Assembly (NCBI RefSeq): GCF_900100255.1
Contig: NZ_FMTS01000001.1
Coordinates: forward strand, 682,001 to 746,000
Direction: 5' to 3'
Origin: Asticcacaulis taihuensis
GTDB taxonomy: Bacteria; Pseudomonadota; Alphaproteobacteria; Caulobacterales; Caulobacteraceae
Length of the DNA: 64,000 bases
The translations under genes were made by a program, and so were the position numbers. This document shows positions 26,104 through 34,829 of this stretch, one piece after another. Position 1 is the stretch's first letter. Every line of letters starts with the position of its first letter. The notes below the pieces were generated by a model, which worked only from the letters and a program-made list of their open reading frames with translations, was not told the DNA's origin and made no database searches.

Positions 26104-26200
26104 TGTTCTATTTAAACTCTAAACCGGCCAAACTCAACACTGAAACCGGACGAGATACATATAGGGCTGAAATTTTGTCTGTAAAGTCCGGCACTTGTAG

Positions 26201-27580
26201 TTAAATTCGTAACTTTATGCTTTGCCGCGCTGCCTTTACCGCCAGGATTGCCGCCATGACGGCGAAAGCGCCCAGGCAATAGAACCACGCCCGCCACAAC
26301 CCGTAACTGATGGTGCCGATAACCAGGAAGCACGTCGCCTGAGCCATCAGGTAAGGCCGGAAGCGCAGGGCGAGATTGCCCTCGGCGGGAGCATGGCTCT
26401 TGTGATCCAAGGCTCGCAATCCGTCGGCCCGCGCTTCTTCCTCAACCACTTCCCCCCGCACATCCATGCTCCAGAACAGCCAGAACCAGAAGGCAGCCAG
26501 CAGAACCAACCCCGGAAGCCCCAGTTCCAGCCAGGCTTGTAGGGCCATGTCATGCGGGTGGTTGGGGATCATCGGGTCGAAGCGGCGCGAGGTCTCGTAT
26601 CCCCAGCCCCAGATCGGCTTTTCCAGCGCGCGGGAGACAGCAAAGGTCCAGATATCGATACGCGCCGCCCACGATGGCAGCAGGTCGGTCTTGATCTTCT
26701 GCGCCAGGCCGCTCTGCATCAGGCCATATATAATAGCCGGAAACAGCAGCATGGGGATCAGGCTCAAGACGGCCATCACCCGCTCCGGCGCAAGGCCCTT
26801 CAAAGCCCTTGGCCAGTATTTCACGGCGAAGAATACCGCCGCCGAGGCCGCCAGGGCCAGCAGTTGCGCGTTCGTGTCACTGGCAAAGCCCGCGGCGATC
26901 AGGGCCACAGCCGTCACAGCGACTGTTACGGGCTTGCCGCGTGCCATCTGGATCATGACCAGCGGCCAGAACATCATCAAAAGCGCACAATTGGTATTGG
27001 CGAAGCCGACGATCAGCATATTGTCGCGGCTTTTCGACACATTGGCGCTCAACATCTGGCGCAGTCCGAAATGGCTCACCGCCTCCATGAACTGAACCAC
27101 GGCCAGGGCCGTCAGAACATAGGCGAACCACTTGAAAAGTGCGTAGGCACGGGCATCACTCAGCGACCGGGCGCCAAAAATGCTTGCCCAGGCAATCACC
27201 CACAGCACCATGGGCACGGTGATGGTGACATCGCCGGTAATGACCAGTTGTGAGCCCTTATATGCCTCAGCCAAAGGCACACCCCGCATAACCGCCTCGG
27301 CAAAATCCGAACGCAGCAGGCCCAGCAGGAGCAATAAGGCGGTCAGCGCGATAAAGGGCGCGAAGGTTCTCCACGAGCCGTGCGACCGGAACAGATGTCC
27401 CAGGCTCAGCAGACCGATCAGCAAAAGCAGCGCCGGAAGGCCAGTTGTCGAAACATAGGCCCACAGGCCGAAGATCGTCAGGCCGCCATAAAGCACCCAT
27501 GACATATAGCCTTCACGGGTCCGCCGCCAGAGGCTCTTGTTCCGATCGGCGCTCAACAGCCCCAGCTTGTCCTGCGTCAT
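26201..27580 (-). CDS. O-antigen ligase / Wzy-type polymerase family protein
   Basis: A 459-residue polytopic membrane protein with about ten to twelve segments. The large periplasmic loop carries the Wzy_C hallmark NHPHDMALQAWLELGLPG and a preceding GWGYETSRR. Members join or polymerise surface glycans (O-antigen, capsule, holdfast-like polysaccharide) using lipid-linked substrates. The ATG at 27580 is preferred, because it overlaps the gor stop in an ATGA arrangement; 27649 would lie inside gor. It is the last gene of an operon glmU-rpiA-gor-this gene. No other glycan genes are nearby apart from glmU, which makes UDP-GlcNAc. Confidence 0.88.
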   Translation of the reverse strand: MTQDKLGLLSADRNKSLWRRTREGYMSWVLYGGLTIFGLWAYVSTTGLPALLLLIGLLSLGHLFRSHGSWRTFAPFIALTALLLLLGLLRSDFAEAVMRGVPLAEAYKGSQLVITGDVTITVPMVLWVIAWASIFGARSLSDARAYALFKWFAYVLTALAVVQFMEAVSHFGLRQMLSANVSKSRDNMLIVGFANTNCALLMMFWPLVMIQMARGKPVTVAVTAVALIAAGFASDTNAQLLALAASAAVFFAVKYWPRALKGLAPERVMAVLSLIPMLLFPAIIYGLMQSGLAQKIKTDLLPSWAARIDIWTFAVSRALEKPIWGWGYETSRRFDPMIPNHPHDMALQAWLELGLPGLVLLAAFWFWLFWSMDVRGEVVEEEARADGLRALDHKSHAPAEGNLALRFRPYLMAQATCFLVIGTISYGLWRAWFYCLGAFAVMAAILAVKAARQSIKLRI

Positions 27581-28965
27581 GCCCTTTTGTCTTTCAGCGT
27601 CACCAGTTCCTCGGCCGCTGTCGGGTGAACGGCACAGGTGGCGTCCCATTGCGCCTTGGTCAGCCTGGCTTTCACGGCGATACCGGCCAACTGGATAATT
27701 TCACCCGCCTCGCCGCCAACAATATGGACACCCAAAACGATATCGCTTTTCTGTTCGACGATCAGTTTCATGAAGACCCGGCTTTCGCCCTGCACAAAGG
27801 CTGTTTTCATCGGCCGGAAGCGAGTCTGGAAGACATCGTATTTGAGCCCCTGCTCGATCGCTTCTGCCTCGGTCAGGCCCACCGTGCCGATCTGCGGCTG
27901 CGAGAAAACGGCCGTCGGGATATTTTCGTAATCGAACGCCGTCGGATTGTCCTTGAACGCCGTCTCGACAAAGGCGATGGCCTCGCGGATGGCTACCGGG
28001 GTCAGGTTGGCGCGGTTGGTGACATCGCCGATGGCATAGATATGCTTGTGGCTGGTGCGTGAATATTTATCGACCGGCACGGCGCCATGCACGTCCGGCG
28101 TGATACCGATGGCGTCGAGGTTCAGGCCCTCGGTCTTCGGTTTGCGGCCAGACGCATAGAGCACCTGGTCGGCCAGCATGGTCGTGCCGTCATTCAGGCT
28201 GATTTCCATTTGGCTTTTTGGGCCAGAATCGATCTTTTTCAGCGCCACCGGATCAAGCTGGGTGCGGATCTTGATGCCGCGCAGGGCCATTTCGCTGGCC
28301 AGGTGATCGCGCACATCGTCATCGAAGCCGCGCAGGATTTTCTGGCCGCGATAAAGGAGCGTCACGTCGACGCCCAGGCCGTGCATGATGCCGGCAAATT
28401 CAACCGCGATGTAGCCGCCGCCGACAATAGCCAGCGACTTCGGCAATTCCGGCAGGTTGAACATGTCGTTGGAAGTCAGGCCGTGTTCGGCCACGCCGGG
28501 GCAGTGCTGCGGCAGGAACGGCCAGCCGCCAACGGCGATCAAAATATTCCTTGCCGAAACAACACGTTCCCCGCCCTGCTTGGTGGTCAGGATGAGGTGA
28601 TGCTCGTCCCTGAAGGCCGCATGGGCCGCGATCACTTCGACCCCGGCCTTGACGAGGTTGGCGGTATAGATCTGCGACAGACGCGTCAGCTCGGCATTGT
28701 TGGTGTCCTTGAATTTCTGCCAGTCGAAAGCGCCGATCGACGCATCGTTCCAGCCGAAGCCCTTGGCATAATGGACCTGTTCGGAAAACTCCGAGGCATA
28801 GACCATGAACTTTTTCGGCACGCAGCCGCGCAGCACGCAGGTGCCACCGGGGCGATCCTCCTCGGCCACGGCCACCTTCAGCCCAAGTTGCGCCGCCAGA
28901 CGCGCCGCGCGCACCCCGCCTGAACCGGCGCCGATAACAAACAGATCGTAGTCGTACTTTGTCAT
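27577..28965 (-). CDS. gor: Glutathione-disulfide reductase
   Basis: FAD- and NADPH-dependent flavoenzyme of 462 residues that keeps glutathione reduced. The N-terminal FAD motif is FVIGAGSGGVRAAR. The redox-active disulfide is in GGTCVLRGCVPKK, with four residues between the two Cys. A second nucleotide motif is VGGGYIAVEFAG, and the C-terminal dimer/active-site histidine is in CAVHPTAAEE. It starts 33 bases after rpiA and its stop overlaps the next ATG, so it is translationally coupled to the glycan ligase gene. Confidence 0.96.
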   Translation of the reverse strand: MTKYDYDLFVIGAGSGGVRAARLAAQLGLKVAVAEEDRPGGTCVLRGCVPKKFMVYASEFSEQVHYAKGFGWNDASIGAFDWQKFKDTNNAELTRLSQIYTANLVKAGVEVIAAHAAFRDEHHLILTTKQGGERVVSARNILIAVGGWPFLPQHCPGVAEHGLTSNDMFNLPELPKSLAIVGGGYIAVEFAGIMHGLGVDVTLLYRGQKILRGFDDDVRDHLASEMALRGIKIRTQLDPVALKKIDSGPKSQMEISLNDGTTMLADQVLYASGRKPKTEGLNLDAIGITPDVHGAVPVDKYSRTSHKHIYAIGDVTNRANLTPVAIREAIAFVETAFKDNPTAFDYENIPTAVFSQPQIGTVGLTEAEAIEQGLKYDVFQTRFRPMKTAFVQGESRVFMKLIVEQKSDIVLGVHIVGGEAGEIIQLAGIAVKARLTKAQWDATCAVHPTAAEELVTLKDKRA

Positions 28966-28998
28966 ATCGATACTTTCGGCGGAGCACCCGCGATAATG

Positions 28999-29691
28999 TT
29001 ACGGATGCAGGACCGTTACGCCGTCCTCGCCGCCGATCAGGGCAATATCCGCCAGATCGAGGAACAGGCCGTGATCCACAACCCCGGTCAGCGATTTCAG
29101 TTCATGCGCCAGCCCGGCCGGCTCATGGATTGCCCCACAAGCCACGTCAAAGATAAGGTTACCACCGTCCGTAATCCAGTGGCTCTCTCCTTTCATACGC
29201 ACCTTCGGCATCATATTGATGTCGAAATCGACCAGCACATCGGAAATCCGGTTGACCGTGCCCTTCCAGGCGAACGGTTCGACCTCGATCGGCAAGGGAA
29301 ACTTGCCCAGCAACGGCACATTCTTGGCGGCGTCGGCGATGACGATACAGGACTTCGCCTGCTCCCAGATCAGCTTCTCGCGCAGCAGGGCCGCACCGCC
29401 GCCCTTGATCAGGGCCAGGCCAGGCCCGACTTCATCCGCACCATCAACACAGAGGTCCAACACCCCGACATCATTGATATCCTTGATCACCAACCCCAGG
29501 CTTTCGGCCAGTTGCGTCGTCTGGATCGAGGTTGAAACCAGGGTCAGTTTCATGCCGGCCTTGACCTTCTCGGCCAGCGCCTTGACGAACCAGGCGGCCG
29601 TCGAACCGGTGCCGAGGCCGACCTTCATGCCGTCTTTCACATACTCGGCGGCAGCATCACCAACCTGTTTCTTCTGTTCGTCTGCTGTCAT
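28999..29691 (-). CDS. rpiA: Ribose-5-phosphate isomerase A
   Basis: Isomerase of the pentose phosphate pathway (ribose 5-phosphate to ribulose 5-phosphate), about 230 residues. The phosphate-binding GLGTGSTAAWFV loop, the catalytic DGADEV and the KGGGAALLREK segment are intact. The ATG at 29691 overlaps the glmU stop (TGATG) by one base; a GTG at 29694 is the only alternative. It is the second gene of the glmU operon. Confidence 0.96.
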   Translation of the reverse strand: MTADEQKKQVGDAAAEYVKDGMKVGLGTGSTAAWFVKALAEKVKAGMKLTLVSTSIQTTQLAESLGLVIKDINDVGVLDLCVDGADEVGPGLALIKGGGAALLREKLIWEQAKSCIVIADAAKNVPLLGKFPLPIEVEPFAWKGTVNRISDVLVDFDINMMPKVRMKGESHWITDGGNLIFDVACGAIHEPAGLAHELKSLTGVVDHGLFLDLADIALIGGEDGVTVLHP

Positions 29692-31043
29692 CACTTCTTA
29701 CCTTTTGCCGCCTTTTCAGCGGCCTTGCGTTCACGGAAGGCCGTCGACCAGCCTGCCTTTTCAATTTGTTGCGCCCGTTCAAACGCCAAAGCGCCCGGCG
29801 CGACATCGGCGGTGATCACAGAGCCGGAACCGGTCATGGCGCCGTCGCCGATGGTCACCGGCGCCACCAGCGAAGTATTGGAACCGATAAAGGCGCGTTC
29901 ACCGATGTTCGTCTTGTATTTGAAATAGCCATCATAGTTGCAGAAGATGGTGCCCGCACCGATGTTCGAGCCCGCACCAACGCTGCCATCGCCCAGATAG
30001 CTCAAATGATTGGCCTTGGCGCCGTCGCCAATCGTCACGTTCTTGACCTCGACAAAATTGCCGATATGGACGTGCCTGCCGATATCGGCGCCAGGCCGCA
30101 GACGGGCATAGGGGCCGATCAAAGCCCCCTCGCCCACCTTGGCGCCTTCGAGATGCGAGAAGGCCCGGATCACCGCCCCGGTCTCGACCGTCACGCCCTC
30201 GGCAAAGACGACATTGGGCTCTATGGTCACGCCCGCTGCAATCTCGGTGTCATACGAAAAGAAGACCGTTTCCGGCGCCGGCATATGGACACCATTATCC
30301 ATAAACGCCTTGCGGACCCCGTCCTGCCAGACCTTTTCGATCACCGCCAGTTCGGCCTGACTGTTGGCGCCCAGCACCTCGTTTTCCTCGGCGAAGGTCA
30401 CACGCGGCTGCAAGCCCCGCGCCCGCGCCAGACCCACAATATCGGTCAGGTAATATTCGCCCTTGGAGTTTTCGTTTTTCACCTCGGCCAGCAGCGAGAA
30501 CAGCAGTTCGCGGTCACAGGCGATGACGCCAGAATTGCAGGCCCTGATCTTCAGTTGCTCCGGCGTGCATTCGCGCATCTCGACAATGGCGTTCAATTTA
30601 TCGCCATCGAGCACCAGACGGCCATAGGCCGCCGGATCAACCGCTTCAAAGCCCAGGACCGCCATGTCGGCCTCAAGCGCAAAAACCGGTTCCAGCACCC
30701 TGGCCGCCATCAGAGGAGAGTCCGCATAGGTGACGATCACCTTGCCGTCGAATCCGGCCAGGGCTTCACGCGCCACATTGACCGCGTGTGCAGTCCCCAT
30801 CGGCGGGTCCTGCGTGACGATATTGTCCGCGCCCACGCGCCTTGTCGCCGTTTCGCGCACCGCCGGGCTGTGATTGCCGACGACCACTATGACCTTTTCG
30901 CACCCGACCTCATAGGCCGCATCAATAGCCCGATCGAGCATGGTCCGGCCGCCGATCTTATGCAGCACCTTGGGGAGCGGACTCTTCATCCGTGTGCCCT
31001 GCCCCGCCGCCAGAATGACCGCCGCGCGCCTTGTAACACTCAT
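29691..31043 (-). CDS. glmU: Bifunctional UDP-N-acetylglucosamine pyrophosphorylase / glucosamine-1-phosphate N-acetyltransferase
   Basis: Bifunctional cytoplasmic enzyme of 450 residues that makes UDP-GlcNAc for peptidoglycan, lipid A and surface glycans. The N-terminal uridyltransferase has [21 protein letters not shown]. The C-terminal half is a left-handed beta-helix with hexapeptide repeats and the acetyltransferase motifs ([24 protein letters not shown] and [13 protein letters not shown]). The ATG at 31043 (MSVTRRAAV) is preferred to 31067, with AAAGAG in front. It heads the operon with rpiA, gor and the glycan ligase, and is divergent from gph with an 82-base gap. Confidence 0.96.
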   Translation of the reverse strand: MSVTRRAAVILAAGQGTRMKSPLPKVLHKIGGRTMLDRAIDAAYEVGCEKVIVVVGNHSPAVRETATRRVGADNIVTQDPPMGTAHAVNVAREALAGFDGKVIVTYADSPLMAARVLEPVFALEADMAVLGFEAVDPAAYGRLVLDGDKLNAIVEMRECTPEQLKIRACNSGVIACDRELLFSLLAEVKNENSKGEYYLTDIVGLARARGLQPRVTFAEENEVLGANSQAELAVIEKVWQDGVRKAFMDNGVHMPAPETVFFSYDTEIAAGVTIEPNVVFAEGVTVETGAVIRAFSHLEGAKVGEGALIGPYARLRPGADIGRHVHIGNFVEVKNVTIGDGAKANHLSYLGDGSVGAGSNIGAGTIFCNYDGYFKYKTNIGERAFIGSNTSLVAPVTIGDGAMTGSGSVITADVAPGALAFERAQQIEKAGWSTAFRERKAAEKAAKGKK

Positions 31044-31125
31044 TTGACGACTCTTTTCGTTTGCCACTCAGGCCGATTTAGCCCAAAGCGAACCCGAACG
31101 AAACGACAAAACGGCTTTGGATAAA

Positions 31126-31809
31126 ATGAATCTCGACGGTTACATTCTGGCTTTCGATCTCGACGGCACGCTGGTGGACAGCGCGCCCGATATCATCAAT
31201 GCCCTGAACGTCGTTTTGCAGGAACAAGGCGTGAAGCCCTACCATCTCGACGAGGCCCGCCCGCTGATCGGCCGCGGCGCCATGGAGCTTCTGCGCCGCG
31301 GGTTCGCGCTGGCCGGCGCCCCCCTGGCCGCCGAGCAGGAAAAGCCCCTGCTGAACCGCCTTCTGGAGCATTACGAGCAGCATATCAATGACCACAGCGT
31401 CATCTATGACGGTTTGGTCGAGGCCCTGGATACGCTGGAAACCGCCGGTGCGCGCTTCGCCGTCTGCACCAACAAGCCCAACTATCTGGCGGTTAAGCTG
31501 ATCGAAACCATCGGCCTGTCGCATCGTTTCGGCTCGATCAAGGGCGCCGATGTCGTCCCCAACAAAAAGCCCGCCGCCGGTCACCTGCGCGCCTGCATCG
31601 ATGAGATGCGCGGCGATATGGCGCGCGCCATTATGATTGGCGACTCGGAAACCGACTTCCTGACGGCGAAAGCCGCAGATGTGCCCAGCATCCTCTTTAC
31701 CCACGGCTATAGCGAACGTCCCCTTACCGAACTGAACGCCGATGCCCTGCTCGATCATTACCGCGACCTGCCGGCGGCGGTGCAGGCTTGTCTCAAATCA
31801 CGGGCATAA
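31126..31809 (+). CDS. gph: Phosphoglycolate phosphatase (HAD family)
   Basis: HAD-superfamily hydrolase of 227 residues. Motif I is AFDLDGTLVDS with the nucleophile Asp, motif II is in AVCTNKPNYL, and motif IV is MIGDSETDFLTAKAA. A four-helix cap lies between. The Gph group dephosphorylates 2-phosphoglycolate, often formed from DNA 3'-phosphoglycolate ends. Related HAD phosphatases are hard to separate, so the substrate is probable rather than certain. The ATG at 31126 is preferred to a TTG at 31117. It is divergent from glmU and followed by tRNA-Val. Confidence 0.9.
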   Translation: MNLDGYILAFDLDGTLVDSAPDIINALNVVLQEQGVKPYHLDEARPLIGRGAMELLRRGFALAGAPLAAEQEKPLLNRLLEHYEQHINDHSVIYDGLVEALDTLETAGARFAVCTNKPNYLAVKLIETIGLSHRFGSIKGADVVPNKKPAAGHLRACIDEMRGDMARAIMIGDSETDFLTAKAADVPSILFTHGYSERPLTELNADALLDHYRDLPAAVQACLKSRA

Positions 31810-31871
31810 AATAGAAAAGCGCTTGCGCCGGGCGTTGACGCAGGCTAAGACGCCGCTCCCTGCATTGGTTC

Positions 31872-31946
31872 GGACGCGTAGCTCAGCGGGAGAGCATTCG
31901 CTTCACACGCGAAGGGTCACAGGTTCAATCCCTGTCGCGTCCACCA
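31872..31946 (+). tRNA. tRNA-Val (anticodon CAC)
   Basis: A complete cloverleaf can be drawn: acceptor GGACGCG (31872-31878) pairs with CGCGTCC (31936-31942). The D stem is GCTC/GAGC, the anticodon stem TTCGC/GCGAA encloses loop TTCACAC, and the T arm is CAGGTTCAATCCCTG. The anticodon CAC reads GTG (Val). The discriminator is A and the CCA end is encoded. A palindromic element begins at the next base. Confidence 0.96.
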
Positions 31947-32028
31947 CCCTTCGCCAAGGCTTCGGGTGGCAAGCCACCCAGAAGGCTTCCTTCGGCGAAG
32001 GCGTGTCGCCCGAAGCTTTAGCGAAGGG
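31947..32028. repeat. Palindromic element between tRNA-Val and GIY-YIG gene
   Basis: Outer arms 31947-31966 and 32009-32028 form a 20-bp stem with one mismatch and one G-T pair. Inside lie a GGGTGGC/GCCACCC hairpin, which shares bases with the arm, and a CCTTCG/CGAAGG hairpin. It starts directly after the tRNA CCA and ends 12 bases before the GIY-YIG start codon. Confidence 0.8.
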
Positions 32029-32040
32029 GGACATTTTAAA

Positions 32041-32283
32041 ATGCACTATGTCTACCTGATCAGAAGCCTGTCATCGTCAGGTCAGACGTATGTTGGCCTT
32101 ACCGATGATTTGAAGCAACGCCTTGCCAAGCATAATAGTGGCGGGTCAACACATACGTCGAAATATGTCCCTTGGGAAATTGTGAGTTATCATGCCTTCG
32201 CGGACAAACAACGCGCTGTCGATTTCGAGAAATATTTGAAATCTGGTTCCGGCCAGGCATTTTCCAGAAAAAGATTCTGGTAA
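32041..32283 (+). CDS. GIY-YIG family endonuclease-like protein (UPF0213 type)
   Basis: An 80-residue single-domain GIY-YIG protein. The motif reads YVYLIRSL...QTYVGLTDDLKQRLAKHNSG, in which YVYL and YVG correspond to GIY and YIG, followed by the conserved Arg and by Glu in FEKYLKSG. Such stand-alone members (UPF0213) are common in alphaproteobacteria, often beside tRNAs or palindromic repeats, and their targets are unknown. The ATG at 32041 is preferred to 31966, since the upstream extension would translate the palindrome. Confidence 0.88.
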   Translation: MHYVYLIRSLSSSGQTYVGLTDDLKQRLAKHNSGGSTHTSKYVPWEIVSYHAFADKQRAVDFEKYLKSGSGQAFSRKRFW

Positions 32284-32469
32284 CTTTCGCATCTGTCTTG
32301 CCACACGGCATCAGATAAGTTGCATCGAGCCCTCTCTTTCACGAACAAGGAATAAGATAACACCTCTTCCTCCCGCATGGCTTTTGCCCGTGTCCCGGCC
32401 TTAGAATCAGTTCACAAAACAGATGCACATTCTAAGCGAGTGCGGCGGCATCGGGGTGCATCAGGGGTC

Positions 32470-34108
32470 ATGGTCGCGTTCAGTCGGATCAGGCAATATC
32501 GGAAACTGCCGCTGATTGTCGCTGCCCTTTGCGCTCCCCTGCTCCTGCTGGCGGTCCTGTTCGCCAACCAAAGCTTCAAGGCCATTCATTTCACCGACCA
32601 GGAACGCCTGGGCGTTGCCTACCTGCGCCCGGTCCGGGAGCTGCTTTCGGCGATTGACGCCGGCAAGCCGCCCGAAGGCAATACACTCGCCGCCGCCGCT
32701 GAACGGCTGAACCGAAAACTCGCCCTTCAGGCTGATTATGAAGCCTTCATGCAGGTTCTGGACGACAGGTCGGCAGGCCGCGCCCAGACCACAGCCGCCG
32801 GCCGCGCCTTCCTGACGCAGATCGCTGATGCCTCCAACCTGACCCTCGACCCGCATATCGACAGCTATTACCTTATGAATACGGCGGTGAACCTGCTGCC
32901 GGACACGGACGTTCACAGCGCGGCCGTCATGGACCTGCTGGCGAAGACCGCAACCGGGGGGCTCACTGAAAACGCCGCCAGCCTCAATAGCGAAATCGCC
33001 CTGCTTGACCTGGCAGCCAGTAACAGCCGCAGTTCGATTGCCTCAGCCATCCGCGGCAATCCGGATGGCAAGGTATCGGCGGCAGTCACACCTGATCTGA
33101 CCCGGTTCAATGCGGCGGAGAATGCTTTCCACGATCAGGCTGAGAGAATGGCCAGCCAAATTGCCGCTGGCAATCGGCCCACGGCCGCCGACCTCGGCAA
33201 GCTCAAAGCCACTCATGCCGCGCTCATGTCTTCGACGGACGCCCTGTGGCACGCCACGACGGATGAACTGGAGCGACTGCTGAAAGCCAGGAGCCATGCC
33301 GACCTGGCACGCCTGTGGCTGCTGCTCGGACTGTCCGCCATCATCGCCTTGGCGGCCATCGGCCTGACCTTCTATTTCGACCTCTATATCCAGCATGACG
33401 AGGTTCTGAAGCTCAACGCCACTCTCAGGCAGTCCAATGAGGAACTGGAGCGTTTCGCCTTCATCTGCTCGCACGACCTCCAGGAACCGGTCCGCATGAT
33501 GAACCTCTATGCCAGTTTTCTGGCCGAGGCCGAAAGCGTGCTGTCTGACAACGAAGCCATGCGTTATGTCGGCAAGATCCGCGACAGCGCGGAACACATG
33601 CGCCGGATGATCAGCGATATCCTGACATTTTCACAGATCGGCCGTGAGCCGGTCGAGACGGAGGCTGTCGACTGCAATGCCGTGCTGCAATCGGTCCTGG
33701 CGGAATTTGCCGATACCATCATCCGCACCTCCGCCACCGTAAACACCGGCCCACTGCCGGTCCTCATCACCAGCCCTACCCTCGTTCAGTCTGTTGCAGA
33801 ACCTTATCGGCAATGCGCTGAAATTCCAGGACGGCCATCGGCCGCCCAAGGTCGATATTTCGGCGATACGCGACGGCCAGATGTGGCGGTTTCTCATCCG
33901 TGACAATGGTATCGGCATGGATGAAGCCCATACCGAACAGGTCTTTACCCTGTTCCGGCGCCTCAACCGCAAGGAAAACTATCCCGGCACCGGCATCGGC
34001 CTGGCCATCTGCCGGAAATTTGTCCGGATGGCTGGCGGCGATATAGGCTTTACGTCGCGGCCCGGAGAAGGCACCCTCTTCTTCTTTACACTTCCGGTGA
34101 GAGAGTAA
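32470..34108 (+). pseudogene. Phytochrome-type histidine kinase broken by a one-base frameshift
   Basis: Sensor kinase with an N-terminal membrane segment, a periplasmic region of about 260 residues, a second membrane segment (around 33310-33380), and a HisKA domain with the H-box SHDLQEPVRMM (near residue 334). After codon LVQ the first frame degenerates and stops at 33903. The ATPase domain continues in the next frame from 33791 as LLQNLIGNALKFQ, with DNGIGMDE and GTGIGLAICRKF, to 34108. Removing one base near 33790 restores the family sequence LVQLLQNLIGNALKF. No slippery heptamer is visible, so mutation or sequencing error is more likely than recoding. The start at 32470 is preferred to 32377. 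Confidence 0.85.
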
Positions 34109-34111
34109 CCC

Positions 34112-34540
34112 ATGCGCGACACACTCGAAATTCTCCTGGTCGAAGACAATGAGGGCGATATCGAGATGACCCGCCGCGCCCTGAAAAACGTCAGTCCCGC
34201 CTGTCATCTGTCTATTGCCCACAACGGCGATCAGGCGCTGGAATTTCTGCAGGGCCAAGTTCAGACGGATGGCAAGTCGCCGACACAACTCATCCTGCTC
34301 GATATCAATATGCCACGCATGGACGGCAAGCAGTTCCTCAGCCGCGTCAAGGCCGAAGCCGCCCTGAAAGCCATTCCCGTCGTCATGTTCACCTCATCCC
34401 AGTCACCGGCCGATATCCGGGACTGCTATGAGCGTCACGCCAACAATTATGTGGTCAAGCCGTTCGATATGCGTGAATACGCCGCCGCCCTGCAGCAACT
34501 TGTCGGCTTCTGGGGAGACCTCAGCGAATTGCCAGGCTGA
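34112..34540 (+). CDS. Rcp1-type single-domain response regulator
   Basis: Stand-alone receiver of 142 residues without an output domain. The acidic pocket is LLVEDNEGD, the phosphoacceptor Asp is in LILLDINMPRMDG, the Thr is in VVMFTSSQ and the Lys is in YVVKPFD. The VEDNEGDIEMTRRAL pattern and the insertion before the Asp are typical of Rcp1-like regulators that partner phytochrome-type kinases with SHDLQEP H-boxes, exactly the kind encoded 3 bases upstream. If that kinase is truly broken, this regulator would lack its cognate donor. Confidence 0.92.
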   Translation: MRDTLEILLVEDNEGDIEMTRRALKNVSPACHLSIAHNGDQALEFLQGQVQTDGKSPTQLILLDINMPRMDGKQFLSRVKAEAALKAIPVVMFTSSQSPADIRDCYERHANNYVVKPFDMREYAAALQQLVGFWGDLSELPG

Positions 34541-34552
34541 TCCGGCACGACA

Positions 34553-34735
34553 TTACAGGGTCAGGCTGCGCCAGATTGTATGTGGTTTCATGGGATGGAT
34601 AGCATTATCCGCATGGCTGCGCATCATCAGACCGATCTCCAGAACCAGCAGGACCAGGCAGACCATGATGAAGCCGCTGAGGGCGGCAATGGCGGGAGAG
34701 ACCTCCGGCAGGTCTTCGGCGATGGCGGTGCGCAT
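34553..34735 (-). CDS. Small single-pass membrane protein
   Basis: A 60-residue protein with an acidic N-terminus, one hydrophobic segment (GFIMVCLVLLVLEIGLMM) and a basic, His-containing C-terminus. A strong ribosome-binding site (CAGGAG) lies 7 bases before the ATG at 34735, supporting translation. It converges on the response regulator gene with 12 bases between the stop codons. I do not recognise a family. Confidence 0.6.
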   Translation of the reverse strand: MRTAIAEDLPEVSPAIAALSGFIMVCLVLLVLEIGLMMRSHADNAIHPMKPHTIWRSLTL

Positions 34736-34829
34736 GGGATACTCCTGTTACTGAACCACCATATATCATAGCGACATTGCCGCCTTTTTAAGACAGACGG
34801 TTAACAGGCGGGTAACGCCACAAGCCGGA

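Noticed and set aside
24631-26115. Long open frame (494 codons) on the plus strand opposite the DAHP synthase gene
   Set aside because: It is antisense to a certain gene over its whole length, its translation is rich in Arg, Gln and His without any recognisable domain, and such frames are expected in GC-rich DNA.
31830-31871. TTGACG at 31835 as the -35 element of a tRNA-Val promoter
   Set aside because: No acceptable -10 hexamer follows at 16-18 bases, so I did not list it as a promoter.
33781-33800. Programmed ribosomal frameshifting as the explanation for the split kinase
   Set aside because: No slippery heptamer or obvious downstream pseudoknot was seen, and kinases of this family are not known to use recoding.
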